Program-made: the position numbers and the translations under genes | In this document: piece by piece, positions 11,920 to 26,009 of the stretch | Layout: the number at the start of each line of letters is the position of its first letter | Position numbering within the stretch: the stretch's first letter is position 1 | Notes under the pieces: generated by a model | Seen by the model: the letters and a program-made list of their open reading frames with translations, nothing else | Database searches by the model: none | Told to the model about the DNA's origin: nothing | Source: Podaxis mareebaensis | Lineage: Eukaryota > Basidiomycota > Agaricomycetes > Agaricales > Agaricaceae | Length of the DNA stretch: 64,000 nucleotides | NCBI GenBank assembly: GCA_018524725.1 | Contig: JAEUWP010000302.1 | Span: 124,001-188,000, forward strand | Direction: 5' to 3'

Positions 11920-13486
11920 TTATTGTGGAAGTTCTTTCACGGGGCTTTCGCTTCGGCTGACAACTTGGCTATTTCCAGGGCTTGCAAGCGGACTGACAAT
12001 TCTGCTCGACCCAAAGCTGGCATGCGCGCTACTTACGCCTGAGGGTGGTGGGATAGTGAGATTTAAACCATTCCCAGGAGTTGGACTTCCGACACGGCTG
12101 GCGCGTCTGCTGGTGGGGCTAAGATCATCGTAATCACTGCCTTCGGCGCGAAGCTCCGCGTGCCCCATTTTGGTCAGCTTGTCATCGAAGTCCCTCCGCC
12201 TGTACTTTGATACGATACGTTCAAGAAGGTCGGAAGTTGAAACGCCGGGGGTGCGCCGCGTCGGGATGAACTTACCTACAGAACCGAGTTAATAATAAGC
12301 GCAGTAGCCTGGGGGATCAGGACGCACCAAGACGCTTGCAGAGGCTATAGACGTCATCGTGTCCTGCACTTAGATAAGGCTCCTCGTCGTGGGCGACATA
12401 GTCAATTTGGTACTTGTTGAGGAAATCTTCTGTGATGACCCAAGGAGCTTCGGGGAGAACCTCATCCACCCATCGGCAATGACGAACTGCTTCGATTCTG
12501 ACGCGTGTGAGCTTTGTGATCCCCTAAATATAGTTTGGCGACCCACCTCTCTGTGTGTTTCATAACTGTCCGTGCTTTGTGTTGATGGACTTGTTCATCC
12601 GAGTTTACACCCACCATGAGGTAGACGGATGGAAAGGACAACTTGGCTTGCCGCAGTTGCAGGGCATGCCTGAAAATAGGTTAAATGATCAGTTAGAGAA
12701 CCTTCGGATGTATTACGAACCCAAAGTGGAAGAGATCGTAGACACCTGGACAAATTTTCAGTTTTCACCCGGCGAGAATGAAGTTTGGGTTTTCTACACA
12801 CCGTCGGCATAGATTCGAACGGGCCTGTCTGTGGGTGGTGGATTGATCTTATAGGTGCGCCAAGTCTCACCCTCGATCGCTTTTCGCACAAATACTTGGA
12901 TATCCTCGGGAGTCAATGATGCAGGATTGAATTCCGCTTCCACAACTGCGGGAACAGGAGGTTCTGCTGCGGTTGCAGCAGATAACGGGTCACTGGTTGG
13001 GGCGTCAAGGCCAGGCGTGACATTATCCTGAGTTAGAGGACGGTCCTCCGCGTGTGGGTTGCTGAGGGTGGAGGTCGAAGAGGAGTAATGGTGGGCGTGG
13101 GTAGATGTGCGGACGTTGGCCTGGGTATCTGGATGTCCGCCAGCAGTACTGCTCTCAACGTCACCGTCATACGTGGGCGAATCAACACCGTCTGAATCCG
13201 AGAGGACCGAAGCAGCAAGATGGTGCTTCATTTTGGCCTGTTGAGTTTTTTGACGGAGGGGGTGCGATGAACGGGAAGAAACGGGAACGGACACAGCAGA
13301 CCCGTCATCTGTGAGAGGGTCGTTGTCCTCTTCCGAACTATTTAGTCTAGGCATCAGCGCTCCCGCGGATAATGTAGAAAGCAGAGCAACTTGCGCATCG
13401 TAGGCAGGCGATTCAATCATTCGAGGATACTTTCCAAAGGACCGCTTCAGGTGTAGAGTTCGAGTGCGTGCAGTGTCCACTGACAT
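11920..13486 (-). CDS. PCT1: Choline-phosphate cytidylyltransferase
   Basis: Five exons, 13486-12802, 12745-12721, 12669-12547, 12497-12328 and 12275-11920, give 452 residues; exon 2 is only 25 nt. The nucleotidyltransferase core reads [20 protein letters not shown] with the HxGH signature at 235-238, then [33 protein letters not shown] and the closing signature RTPGVSTSD (342-350). These are the cytidylyltransferase motifs that bind CTP. The enzyme makes CDP-choline from phosphocholine and CTP, the rate-limiting step of the Kennedy pathway to phosphatidylcholine. The roughly 220-residue N-terminal extension is Ser/Thr/Asp-rich. The C-terminal tail is Ser/Pro-rich and likely phosphorylated; the basic region [10 protein letters not shown] after the core may start a membrane-binding helix. 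An upstream in-frame ATG exists; I chose 13486. A TTACGTCA lies about 145 nt upstream. Confidence 0.93.
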
Positions 13487-13788
13487 GGCTGCTCGTTTGT
13501 GGTGACGGTGAGCTAAGGGATGTGCTGGTCTTTGTGAGCGACGAGGAAGATATTTGACCACACAACGATGGCGTATGATTAAATAATCAGAGGAGTACAC
13601 ATCAGATAGTAAATTCCAGTTTTGGGAATTACGTCACCGACGTTAGCACGTTCGTCCCGCTTCAGCCCGCTTCTAGCCTCGGCTTTGCCACAGAAATCCT
13701 CTGCTCTGGAAGAGGCTTGCATTATTACGAGGGAACTAAAATACGTATATAATATTAAAATAAAAGATCACGCTCTTTGCCTAACCTG

Positions 13789-15626
13789 TCAAGCGCTTTC
13801 ACTGTCGCTCACGGAGTCACGGGCAAACACTATTCCCGACATGGTCGGGATAGGTGTGGTGTCAGTGAGACTGGAGCTCTTGAGATTGAGAATCAAGCGC
13901 GTCCCCTGCAAAAAAAAAACATTAATCCGAATGAGTTTGGTCCGGGGAGAATAATTGTTATACTCACGCAAAGAAATTGGACGACCATGTTCCACCTATA
14001 AGAGGGATTCGTAGCAAGCTCATCTCCCTGTGAACAAAGACTTACATAGTCCAGTCTATATATTGCTGGAGTTTTGATTCCGGATGGAGTTGCGCGAAGA
14101 AGAATAGGGCTTCAAAGGCTTCGGGAATGGGAGTCAGGGCTCTAGCTCCTAGATCAAAAAGAACAGGAATCACCGAAAATCCTGGACAAGAAATGAGGCT
14201 TTTGAATCGTATACGTGAACACGAGAAATAGCTTACGGAATAAAAAACAGCGTTCCGTCGCGATACAAAACCCAGAAGAGCCGCTTGTTCTTGTCGTGCT
14301 GCATATGACTTACTCTTGAACGCAAGGTTTTATGTACTCCCATGGTTCGTAAGTGTTGGTACAACCCGATCAAGGTCATGAGCATCTCCAAGCCTGGCAT
14401 GATATCCGCTCAGCTACAGGATGAATACGTTTTGAAGAAACCTACTCAGATTGACAAAACCGAATATCCTTGATATTGTTATGAGAAACGTAGTAGCACA
14501 CGCAAACGTCATTCATCTCACCTAGCGACTGTAAAGACCACCATAGCAGATTCGCTGAACGCCGGCGGGGAACTGGTGTAGCAGCCGGATATAGGCAGAG
14601 GACCGACAGCATATCTAAAGTGCTTGAGGGCCTCTGTGATGGTAGCGGCAATATCGCACTGAAACGAGTGAGCTGTCGCTGTACATTGAAGGTGGATATA
14701 ACCCACCATAATCTCGACTTATCGTTCCACGTTAGGCGTGAGGGCCATACTGTGAACGCCAGAAAACGGAAGACGTACCGACCAGCCCAGAAAATAATAT
14801 AAAAGTCACTGGAAATCAGGCAATTGAATCACCACCATACAGATTACAAGCTTTGAGAGCTACCTTTGCGGCTAAAGCACCAGAGGGCACATAGTCTGAG
14901 GACAAGAATTCCTCGGATCGTGAATACGAACAACAAGCAGCATTGCCTAGGGACGAAATTGATTATGTCGCAGACCATTCAAGCCGAAACACAAACTGAC
15001 ATTTGAAGGGTGAGGGTAAGGGCTTTGCATCTGTATGAGGGAGACGTGAAATTCACAATCAATGCCAGAATACCATCGTGACCTCACACCTAGAGTGTCT
15101 TGAAGTTAGGATCAAGATTTGAAACAAATGCGCTGCTTACTGGGGGTATGATATTGGACGTTATGCCAGCTGTCGGCTATGCATGAGTAGGGGCTTCGCC
15201 AACAAAAGAAGTGGCACAGGGATATCTACCATAGAACCTGGGTCTGAATGACGGTAAGTCTCATTCAACTGACAAGATACTTGGAAACTGACATCATGAA
15301 GAGCAGGATACCAGCCTGGATCTCCGTGTAAGCAACCTTCATTATCCACCTTGAGTGGCTGTGTACCTCCAGTGTGAGTTCAATAGACTCGGAGGGAAAG
15401 AGCAGAGGAACAACTCACCTGTAGAGATGGACCGCGTCGACCAAATGTAGAAGCGAGTCGTAGACCACGAGCACCAGCGCCGCGGCTAAAGCAGTTTGAC
15501 ATCAAATATGAGCACCGTGTATCAAATCCGCAAAAAGAGCCACGCACCGTAACTGAAGGATATCCCTGGATACATACGCACATTGAAGTAGAATAGGTCT
15601 GGCGAAAACTCGATAGTGTCGGCCAT
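13789..15626 (-). CDS. DUF6533-like multi-pass membrane protein (exon model partial)
   Basis: The first three exons are firm: 15626-15548, 15485-15419 and 15358-15337, joining in frame to MADTIEFSPDLFYFN then ALVLVVYDSLLHLVDAVHLY and SHSRWIMK. A hydrophobic helix with V-Y-D-x-L-L followed by x-x-R-W is the hallmark of DUF6533, the N-terminal domain of seven-helix proteins expanded in Agaricomycetes. Later pieces on the same strand fit the family: a VDIPVPLLLLAK helix near 15230, GPLPISGCYTSSPPA near 14580, RTMGVHKTLRSR and LYRDGTLFFIP near 14360-14230, and the last exon (GTRLILNLKSSSL) ending with TGA at 13789. I could not fix every middle exon, so a few may be mis-spliced or damaged. The function of the family is unknown; a role as membrane receptor is only a guess. 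Confidence 0.6.
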
Positions 15627-17469
15627 GGTGGTCCAAGTCGTCGCGGAGGGAACAATCCACTTTACTACCTGCTTTTATGCTGATAGAATGCCGCTGGGCA
15701 TCATTCTTGCCTGTAGGGTGCTATTGTTGGAATTCGGGTATCAAAATTAACCTCACATCTCCGACAACAAGAGCGTACCGAGTCTATGCTATACAGCTAG
15801 GGAGAAGAGGGGCTAGGGGCAACCAGAGTGAGCGATTAACCTCAATCCTAGTATACGCAAGAAAAAAATGTGGCAGACGGACAGGAAACGTCAATTCTGC
15901 ATAGTCTTCTCTGCCTAGAACAATCATATATTTTTCCATGTCACAGCTAAGCACGGACAGGCATAGTTGTTTCAAGCCACGGACATTGGCAGTTATGATC
16001 CGCAGGCTGTGACGTGTTTGCTCAGGAGAGCCTAGGAGAGCTCAAACAGCGTCGTCCCGACCCTGTACGATAAATCTTGAGGATCTGCTGTATTGGATGT
16101 CCAAGGCCCATTATCAATGCACAAGTCAATGAAACAGTGTCTGAAAAGCCCAGGTCCTCGCAACTACAGCTAATGGGTACTAATCAGGGTGGGGTGATGG
16201 AGCCTTCTGCTCAGTACCCCGGCAGGGTCGAGAATGGAGACCGGTGTACCAGGTGGGTGAGGACAGAGTCGAACGAGGGAAATGTAAGGAGCTCAGCGTC
16301 CAACATTATCATGGTGGTGACTGTAAACGCGCCATTCGGCTCGGAGGATGCCGAGCGCCTGTTTTGTTTTGTGATACGCGCCCCATCGATTCATCCACTT
16401 CGACAAACGCCACCCGTTCCCCGTTCATTAAGGTGCGAGGCTCACGGTTCTGATGTTCTGTCCTGCCGTGGTCCTCGTAAGTGTCGTGACACCAGTGAAA
16501 GTGTATCATGTCAGTTTTGACTGGCTTAACTGGTTTATCAGTCGCTCGAGTTGGGGATCGCTTTGTAGTAGTTTCAAGCTTCGGCGTTCGAGGGTGAGCA
16601 ATGAGCAGGTTGGAGAGCAAGTTGCCAATTCAACTTAGAAACAAGGAATATCTACCTTCGGCATATAAGAATAACTAAAGTCATATATCATGCATTCATG
16701 ACTTGATGTTGAAGTGCTCCCTTATTTCAACAGAGCTCTTTCTTGGATAGTAAGCTCTCTGGGTTTCCATTCCCTTCCTCAAGTTAAATATTATTTCCCT
16801 TCAATTCCTTTCTAGATTCTGTGCTTCGCTCTTCAAGCTGATTCGACCTAGAGCCCCTATGTAGAAGTGGATCGAAACCTGAAGCATGTCCGGCCCGCTC
16901 ATCCGTCGGCGAGCCGTTATTAATTCTGACCTCCCCATCTTACCTTCGTTGAATATAGTATTCCCTACCTTATTCTAGCACGTTTCTAGCACCTTGCCTA
17001 CCCGCCTCCGTTTCGGATCTGCCCACTCTTCCCTGCATCATGTTGTTCTTCATTCTTGCCTTGTTATCCCGTCATTTCGTTTCGCCTCCGTCACCTCTTT
17101 GTATCCCCAGTGACACACTACGATGTTGCTTATCTGGACATGAGACCCAGGGATTCTCTTCACCTTGTCAGATCGTTACGCCATTCATCTATTTATTACG
17201 AGTCCTCCTCCCATTAACTATATTTTTCCATATTGTATCTAATTCGGAGGACCAAAAACACTAAGAATAAAAGTCACGGTTTGTATCATTGCCCATGCAA
17301 TGGCCCGAGATCTGCGGACTTCGATCGGAGCCTAGAAGAGCTTGGTGGTGGACAAGCGGAATGTTCATCATATACCAGAATTCACATTAAATAAACGAAA
17401 GCGGGTCTATTCTACATATTACTATGATACGTTTCAAGGACCTACGGAAATCACACTTATAGTCTACCC
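15627..17469. other. Intergenic, 1.8 kb
   Basis: I see no gene here. Open frames such as 16077-16520 (+) and 16309-16620 (-) overlap antisense, lack conserved motifs, and have low-quality composition. There is no obvious repeat. Confidence 0.5.
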
Positions 17470-19631
<2,162 letters not shown>

Positions 19632-21459
19632 AGCTTACTAGAGGTCGTTGGGAGAGAGGATGGAACTCAAACTGAGCGAATATACAGAGCAGTGGAGGGC
19701 CTTAAATGGCCCTTGGATTGTGGCTGAAACGTCCAAATGTCCTTTCCAAACGGATATCACTATCCGTTTCGAGTAAAAGCTTGCTACAGCTCGGATTTAG
19801 ACGAAACGGGAATGGAAGAGTAACCCCCTTCCACTTTCCATGTTCGGTTGTGTCAATATCACGAAGGGACGGCAGTGAACGGCCCTTGACAGACTACAGC
19901 ATCGCCGCACAGCAATAATGGTTAAAGCATCAAGAACGTCAGCCAGCTGTCCAGAATATAGCCCCGATGTGGATTGGTATCTCATGCGGTTTGGAACATG
20001 ATATCAGGATACATCAAGAATTAGATGAGAGCTGATTAGAAGTCTCGCCCAGACACTAACGTTGTCATCATTCCTGCGCTCAGGTTTGAGTTTCTTATAG
20101 CACATCGTAAGCTGTTGCTTACTGGAGTAATATCAAGGAGGATCTTGTTTCCCGGCCAAGCCCCTTACGATATTTATCTTTAGTTCGGGGCGGTGTTCAT
20201 GGGATGATCGCTCGCTTGGAAGACGCATCTGGAACAAAACAGGGAACCCCAGACGAGATGGTCCAACGATACACAGCGCAATTAAAGAGGCTCCGAGTCG
20301 TTTTCCAATCAGGAAAGAAACGCGGTCGAGTGAACGTCCGGGTGAAGTATCTATCTGAAAGACGTTACTGACCCCGAATTGTGAGTTCAAGGGAGCGCAC
20401 TGATGGGGTATAACGGAGATGGACGGCTTGATGTTTAGGAATTCATGTAAGCCCATGCCAATCTTCTGGTCGCATTTGCCATGCAGATTGTGCGAACAAG
20501 CTGCAGATAGAGTTTGTGGGTCCATTCCAGAACTCACTGACAAGCCACTATTACAATCCTCACGGCATAGAATGATGCAGGTTCGGGGCCGACAGTTCAT
20601 TTATCATATTCTTGCAGGCAACCATATGAGAATGATGAAGCACTGCCCGGATCACTGTAAGGTGACAACATACCGGACTAACATCCACGATCGGTATTGG
20701 TTCGACGGGAAATAACGGGCATGACCCCAGGATTCGCAAGCGCTCCGAAATGGCGAGAATTCCGAGAAGCGATTTGTGTGAGCAGGCTGAGCCAGTCTTC
20801 GGATCCGTAATCGCAGATTGACCAGCGGATCACTTCCGAGGCCTAACCTAAGCTGATCATGAAAATTGCCATGTGGCAACGAAGCTCATCACGTCAGCGG
20901 AGCGATTAATGGGGGTAGCCTGCATTATCCGCACGGCATAAGTTTAGCTTAGATGGCTTACAGAGGCAAGCCAAGCATCGATTACCATCTAAACATCTGA
21001 GATGTTGGTGCCCAACAGTGCACTATCACGTCCCTGTGGCACCTTGTCAAGACGTTGCGTGGGGTGAGTCAGAGCTCCGAGGATCTGTCTAACTCTATGT
21101 GAGTTGGCATCGCAGGCGCAGGAGCCTGAAGCGACTAGAACCACATGCATGCGGAACAAAAACTTAAGCCTGAAATCCGCAATTGTTCAGGGATGTTCTT
21201 TGTTCGGTTGAACTGGAGTCCATTAGCACAAGTATGGGTATGTGGGTCGACGGCACCGGCTGAGCACTGGAATGACTTCATACTCTAATGAGAAGAAGTG
21301 GAGACGAAGAAGGTTTCAGGGAGGCCAGAACGTCTCGGGCACTGGTAATGGTGTGGAATCGATACATTAGTCCAAGGCAGTAACGAAAGAAGGAGAATAG
21401 CAACGGGAGAAAGTAAAAGCGCACCAAGTTCGGCGCCTTCTGACACTAGCCACAACTGG
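19632..21459. other. Intergenic, 1.8 kb
   Basis: This contains the upstream region of the halogenase. I see no gene with recognisable motifs. The 155-codon frame at 20133-20600 (-) has no family resemblance and no convincing splice context. No repeat was noticed. Confidence 0.5.
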
Positions 21460-22140
21460 TCAGGAATCCCTCTCGGCCCATCGTTTCAGTCCATCCGCTT
21501 GGGCTTGGAAACCCAGGATTAACTTCCTCCCCATGAACCATTTGACAAAGTAGGCTGCGAAGCCACCAAACACCTCCATGCTTTCATACTTCGTGACCTG
21601 TCTTTTCCCTTTGCCGTCGTTTAGATCAGCTTCAATTCTTGTCAGCCATTGCCAACGTTCCGTCCACAAGATCCAGCTTGGAATACCCCAGGTGTTCCAT
21701 GCGACTCTGAATTCCTCGTGATCGAGTGCAGTGATAATACAAAACGCGGAGTTCTTGTTAAACATTCCGACAGAAGCATCGTCCAGTGTTGGTGGAAGGT
21801 GCACCGGATATATGTATACATGCTTGCCGAGCTGGGGCGTTTGGTCTGGAAGAGTATTCTTATGGGGATCGGTGATAACTTGATTGCGACTGGGCGGCAA
21901 TTTTCAGTTTCGCTCGCGTTTCCTCCGGTGACACTCTTACACGAATGGATTCCTATACTGGAAATTAGTGATGAAACAAACCAGTGATTGCAGACTATGT
22001 GCTGACCATAACTTGTATGACTTGAAATCTAAAAGGGCATTCCAGACCTTTTCAGCTGGTGCATCGATCAGCGAGGAGCCTGATGCCGCAAAGACATAGT
22101 TTTCCTTCAAAGGCGGGGGTTGTGAAGTCGAACTGGCCAT
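21460..22140 (-). CDS. SRPBCC/START-like ligand-binding protein
   Basis: Exons 22140-22007, 21952-21941 and 21889-21460 give 191 residues. The middle exon has only 12 nt and joins in frame to spell the conserved W-N-P-F-V; without it the frame is lost. The sequence starts with a hydrophobic strand, then IDAPAEKVWNALLDFKSYKLWNPFV, the standard opening of the SRPBCC (Bet v1/START/polyketide-cyclase-like) helix-grip fold. The second half has the strand pairs and long C-terminal helix expected (FGGFAAYFVKWFMG...LKRWAERD). These proteins hold hydrophobic ligands in a cavity; some act as cyclases in biosynthesis. It is the nearest upstream neighbour of the halogenase, 1.8 kb away, but a shared pathway is only a guess. 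A GTGACGTCAC palindrome lies 77 nt upstream. Confidence 0.8.
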
Positions 22141-22216
22141 GAAAGCCGAGCGTGTGCGCTGACGAACCCCTGGATCAATCGCCTCCCAACCCACCGGCAC
22201 GTGATAGAGCAACGAG

Positions 22217-22224
22217 TGACGTCA
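22217..22224. promoter_or_regulatory. CRE palindrome TGACGTCA upstream of the SRPBCC gene
   Basis: A ten-base palindrome GTGACGTCAC contains a perfect ATF/CREB site 77 nt upstream of the ATG at 22140. This is a likely promoter element, with no proof of use. Confidence 0.45.
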
Positions 22225-22494
22225 CGATCCCTTGATGTCTTGGAAACATGAAATTCTGAAATGTTTGACCCTTCTCCGACGTACCGAACTTACAAACTTT
22301 TCAATCAGCGTCTATCCACCGGAAATATATATTACTGTCCCTCCTGCACCTGCGATATGCCATTAACACCCAACAAACCTCCCATTTCTGGAAATTGTGA
22401 AGCTACGTGATTGATATCTTTCGCCCCGTGAACGGCGGATAGGGAGGGCTACGGCTCTAACTTCAGAAGACATTTGAAACTCGTATTAGAGTGT

Positions 22495-22709
22495 ATTAGA
22501 GTGTATTTACTACCTCGTTTTCAGTGAGTTTTCAGCGAAAAATGAATTGAAACTGAATTGCTCCACATCCTAAATCTCGCTGAAAATGACTGGCAAATAC
22601 TCTCTATTCCCCAACCATTTTCAGCGAGATTAGGGTGTGGAACAATTCAGGTTCAATTCAGTTTTCGCTGAAAACTCACTGAAAGCGGAGTAGTGAATAC
22701 GCTCTATTC
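22495..22709. mobile_element. Foldback MITE-like element with ~90-bp arms
   Basis: Two arms of about 90 bases, 22495-22588 and 22614-22709, are imperfect inverted copies, roughly 85% alike by eye. Shared blocks include TTTTCAGTGAGTTTTCAGCG, TGAATTGAA and TCTCGCTGAAAATG. A loop of about 25 bases separates them. Outer ends read ATTAGAGTGTAT and its complement AATAGAGCGTAT; a nine-base repeat TTAGAGTGT also precedes the left end. There is no coding capacity. The shape fits a non-autonomous foldback or MITE element. I could not fix a target-site duplication. Confidence 0.7.
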
Positions 22710-23376
22710 CTACTCCCATCGGACGTCCTATCATGATCATTTCCTCCATTCAACCAACTCGGGAAATCATGCTGGAGCTATGACTAGCTGGATTCGGACT
22801 TGTAATCCATGCCAAGAACCAAGTTGTGCCCATACGGGTCTATCTCCCATATCCCAATGAAGTCACTCTTGTGGCTCTGAATGGAAACTGGCTTTGGCTG
22901 AGTCGTGTAAGCCGTGGGTCACACCGCTCTCGGCGCTGTCTCACGACGGTCTTCCTTAACTCACAACCTCTTAGGTCTGACAATACCCACCATGTGTAAA
23001 CAGACTTATAATATCACGGAACCGCAGTGTCTAAAAGGGACTGGTGTTCCTCAGCACACCATCAGAGCCCAAACGACCCACAGGAACCGATGTAAGAACA
23101 CAGCGCAGGGAATTCCTAGGGTAGGTTCCTAAATTAAGTCTACTAATCAGTAACAAAAGAAGCACCTGTACTTTCCAGATCATTTAGCCAGTGCTTCCAG
23201 GTGTTGTTTCTCATACAGTATACGAGAAGATTTGGAGTGGAGCCGAAGGGACGGTGGCACATGTCCTTTCCTATCAAAGCTCGTTGTTCTTAGCCCCCCA
23301 GCAGGCGGAATTTCTCGGCCGCGGGCTTCACGGATTATTTACAATCTCTCATGGGAACCACGCAGAAGTGCAAAGG

Positions 23377-23383
23377 TATAAAA
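23377..23383 (+). promoter_or_regulatory. TATA box of the PEBP gene
   Basis: TATAAAA lies about 48 nt upstream of the ATG at 23431, a normal core-promoter distance. Confidence 0.45.
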
Positions 23384-23430
23384 GAATGGTTAAACCCGCC
23401 AATAATTCTAGTTCAAAGTTACAGGAAGAA

Positions 23431-24271
23431 ATGCTGTTTCTACTCGGGTTCCTTCTACCCTTTGCCGCTTTTGTCGTGGCTCAGGACACGAACTTGCAGA
23501 CTGTCAAGAATGCTTTTGAACAAGCCCGCGTAATCCACCTCCATCCTAACCACTGTCAAGAAACTGAAATAGTATTGCTCTGGCATGCTAGATCCCACAA
23601 GACATCGACATCGCTTTCAACCCAACTGCGCTCCTCGAAGTAACCTTCTCCCAAGGCACCCAATTCCCAATCACACTCCGCGCAGGCGAACAACTCCCAC
23701 GCAATGGTATATTACCTCCCTTAACCTATATACCCACACCCATTTACAGACTCACACCACAACAGCCACAGCCGGCCCGCCTTTCTTCAGCCTCATCGGC
23801 TCCCATTCCTCAGGTCCCTTCGTAGTCGCTGCCATCGACCCTGACGCCCCAACCCCACAAAACACCAGTGCCTCCCAAGTACGCCACCTCCTCGGCGGGA
23901 ACTTCACCCCCCTCAAGATCGGCCGATTCGATATACCATTATTGATCAACTCGACCGCGGCGGTGACCGAGTTTATTCAGCCTGCACCACAGGCAGAATC
24001 AGATCCTCACAGGTACGTCCTGTACTCGATTTCGGTGCTCCGTGTTGGGGGGGGGGGGGTTGCTTATGATGTTGACCTGCGGGTGTGTAGGTATATCTTT
24101 TTGGTGTTTAATCAACCGGAGGGGTTCAATGAACAAACGCTCGTCACTCCCGAGACGGATATTTTGAATTTTAACCTTAGCGTGTTTGCGGATGCCGTTG
24201 GGCTGGGTGACCCTATTGCGGGGACGTATATGCTCGTTGGGCCTGATCCACAGAGCGGGATGGTAGGCTAG
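23431..24271 (+). CDS. Secreted phosphatidylethanolamine-binding protein (PEBP) family
   Basis: Exons 23431-23529, 23592-23706, 23766-24012 and 24091-24271 give 213 residues. The first 18 residues (MLFLLGFLLPFAAFVVAQ) are a clear signal peptide. The PEBP core follows: FAFNP-type strands, then GPFVVAAIDPDAPTPQN with the D-P-D-x-P ligand-pocket motif, RHLLGGNF, and DPHRYIFLVFNQPEGF, the second signature with the conserved P-H-R-Y. PEBP proteins bind anionic groups; yeast TFS1 inhibits carboxypeptidase Y, and secreted versions are common in basidiomycetes. The 78-nt intron 24013-24090 contains a G homopolymer of about ten bases. A broken inverted relative lies at 28488-28960. Confidence 0.87.
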
Positions 24272-24836
24272 TTGCGGAGTGATTTTGTACTTACAGCCAA
24301 CTCTGTCATGACTCGTACTTTTCATAGCCCATGCTCTGCCATAACCCACAACTCTTGCCCGGATGAGAAAGTCAGCTTATTCCTGCTTTAGTCCTCTCCT
24401 ACAACCCATACTCTGTCATAGTCCATAGCCCGAACTGGGGACCAAGCGCCATGGGTTGGGACCGAGTCCACTGTATTGAATTAAATATATTGGATTTCAT
24501 GTATTCGTGGTTGTATTGGGTTCGGCGATTGTATTGGTTGGATTTACATCACCGTGCTGACAAGGCACCTCGTGGTTTGCCGATCCAAGAGACAACATTT
24601 GCCATTCAGCGGAACACTTGATAGATGAAGATGATCCGGCACCAGCCTATTGATCAAATGCATGCACTGAAGTAAAAGACGGACGCGTGACGTCATTATA
24701 CTGCATAAATCAGATAGGGGCTATTATACAGGTGAATAGAAACGCAAGTCCCGAAATATGCCACAAGTGCGAATTTTCTACAGATGAGGCAAAACGCGAA
24801 AGACTGAAATATGAATAAGTGAGTAGGAACCAGGCT
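24272..24836. other. Convergent 3' region between PEBP and BAG genes
   Basis: No gene is seen. It holds an isolated TGACGTCA at 24688-24695 that is not near a gene start, and short repeated phrases around 24310-24430 (variants of CTCTGTCATAGTCCATA), a degenerate tandem pattern. Confidence 0.4.
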
Positions 24837-26009
24837 TCACGAACTAGCCTCAGCCTGCATAGACACATCGCCACCCGCCGATACTTCCTGCTCCTTCTGT
24901 TCCTTCTGAGTCTCCATATAATTTAACCAACTATCCTTCCAAAATCTATCCAAGCGCGCTTGTTCCTGCTCGATCCGCTTAACCACTGCCCTTCGTCTCG
25001 CACGAATGTCCCTATCGCCCCAACTCTCAACTCCGTCGAGTTTGACAAGGAGTTTATCCAAAGAGTCCATGTAGGCATGGAGACCATAGTTGGTTGAGTT
25101 GAATGCGAGTTTCGGGATGTTCGAATCGGAGTCGACGTCCATCGAATCGTCTCTCTCCAAATCTTTCGATGCGGCGGATTGGGAGTTGACAGCGGGAGGT
25201 GTGATTGCGGAGACGTTTATGATGTCATTGGATGTGGGTGGTGAGGTGGGGCTTTGGAAGGAGATTGTAGAGGGATACGTGAATTCTTTGCGAAGCGTAT
25301 TGAACTGGGAGGAGAGGGATTTGATGAGGCGGAGGGATTGTCGAATGCGGAAGTGGTGCTGCAGTTTGGATGCTGCATTGACATGTTCCTCGCCGTACTG
25401 GGGTGGAGGAGTTGGATGGCGAGGTTCTTGCTTTGGAGAGGGAGGCTTTTGCCCGGGGGAGGCGGGTTTTGGGGGAGGGATGTTACCATTGGCTACAGTC
25501 GAGTCCAAAATAGGGATGGATGTGTGAATGGAAGGCGACCGCTGTGATTGTTGGCGTTGGGACGGCTCACGAGAGCGGGAGCGGCCTCGCAAATGAGCGT
25601 GCTGCTGCTGCCTTCGCCTTTCCCTCTCCTGTTCAAACTTTCTCCTCATTTCCTGATCTTCCCTCTGGCGCCTGTCCAGCTCCTGCTGCCATCTCTGCTC
25701 TTCCAATGCTCTCTTGCGGGCCTCGGCTTCTTCCTTCGCTCTCTGGCGTTCCCTCTCCATGATAGCCTGGTTCCGATGCGCATTTACATACGCACGCTCT
25801 TGTGGACTGAGTTGGTTATACTCGTAGTCATCGTCGTCGTAGTCGTCATCTTCGTCGGGTAACCATTGTGCTCGCTTAGCGCGCCGGGCGGCGAGTGCAC
25901 GTGCACGGTCCTCGTTGACGGAGCGCTGGTTGTGGTATGGAAAGGGCTGGTGATACGAGGAATGGAGGTAAGGGTTGTAGCTGCGGTAGGACGGTAAGGC
26001 TCCAAACAT
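24837..26009 (-). CDS. BAG-domain Hsp70 co-chaperone with IQ-like motif
   Basis: An intronless frame of 390 residues from the ATG at 26009; an upstream in-frame ATG at 26141 would add 44 residues lacking features. The N-terminus has YxPYLHSSYH and an acidic patch (DEDDDYDDDDYEYN). Residues 80-180 are a long charged coiled coil rich in Glu, Arg and Gln. A Ser/Pro-rich linker leads to an IQ-like motif near 225-255 (ASKLQHHFRIRQSLRLIKSL) that runs into the BAG domain near 330-375 (LLVKLDGVESWGDRDIRARR, then AVVKRIEQEQARLDRFWKD). BAG domains bind the Hsp70 ATPase domain and release ADP. The IQ-plus-BAG order resembles plant BAG5-7, where calmodulin can bind. It is divergent from the next gene. 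Confidence 0.75.
   Translation of the reverse strand: MFGALPSYRSYNPYLHSSYHQPFPYHNQRSVNEDRARALAARRAKRAQWLPDEDDDYDDDDYEYNQLSPQERAYVNAHRNQAIMERERQRAKEEAEARKRALEEQRWQQELDRRQREDQEMRRKFEQERERRRQQQHAHLRGRSRSREPSQRQQSQRSPSIHTSIPILDSTVANGNIPPPKPASPGQKPPSPKQEPRHPTPPPQYGEEHVNAASKLQHHFRIRQSLRLIKSLSSQFNTLRKEFTYPSTISFQSPTSPPTSNDIINVSAITPPAVNSQSAASKDLERDDSMDVDSDSNIPKLAFNSTNYGLHAYMDSLDKLLVKLDGVESWGDRDIRARRRAVVKRIEQEQARLDRFWKDSWLNYMETQKEQKEQEVSAGGDVSMQAEASS

Noticed and set aside
16077..16620. Opposed open frames of 147 and 103 codons
   Set aside because: They overlap each other antisense, have no motif, and have no splice-linked partners.
20133..20600. 155-codon frame on the minus strand
   Set aside because: Composition is random-looking, there is no family likeness, and no promoter or intron supports it.
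24013..24090. G homopolymer as a possible quadruplex regulator
   Set aside because: A single G run cannot form an intramolecular quadruplex, and it sits inside a normal intron.
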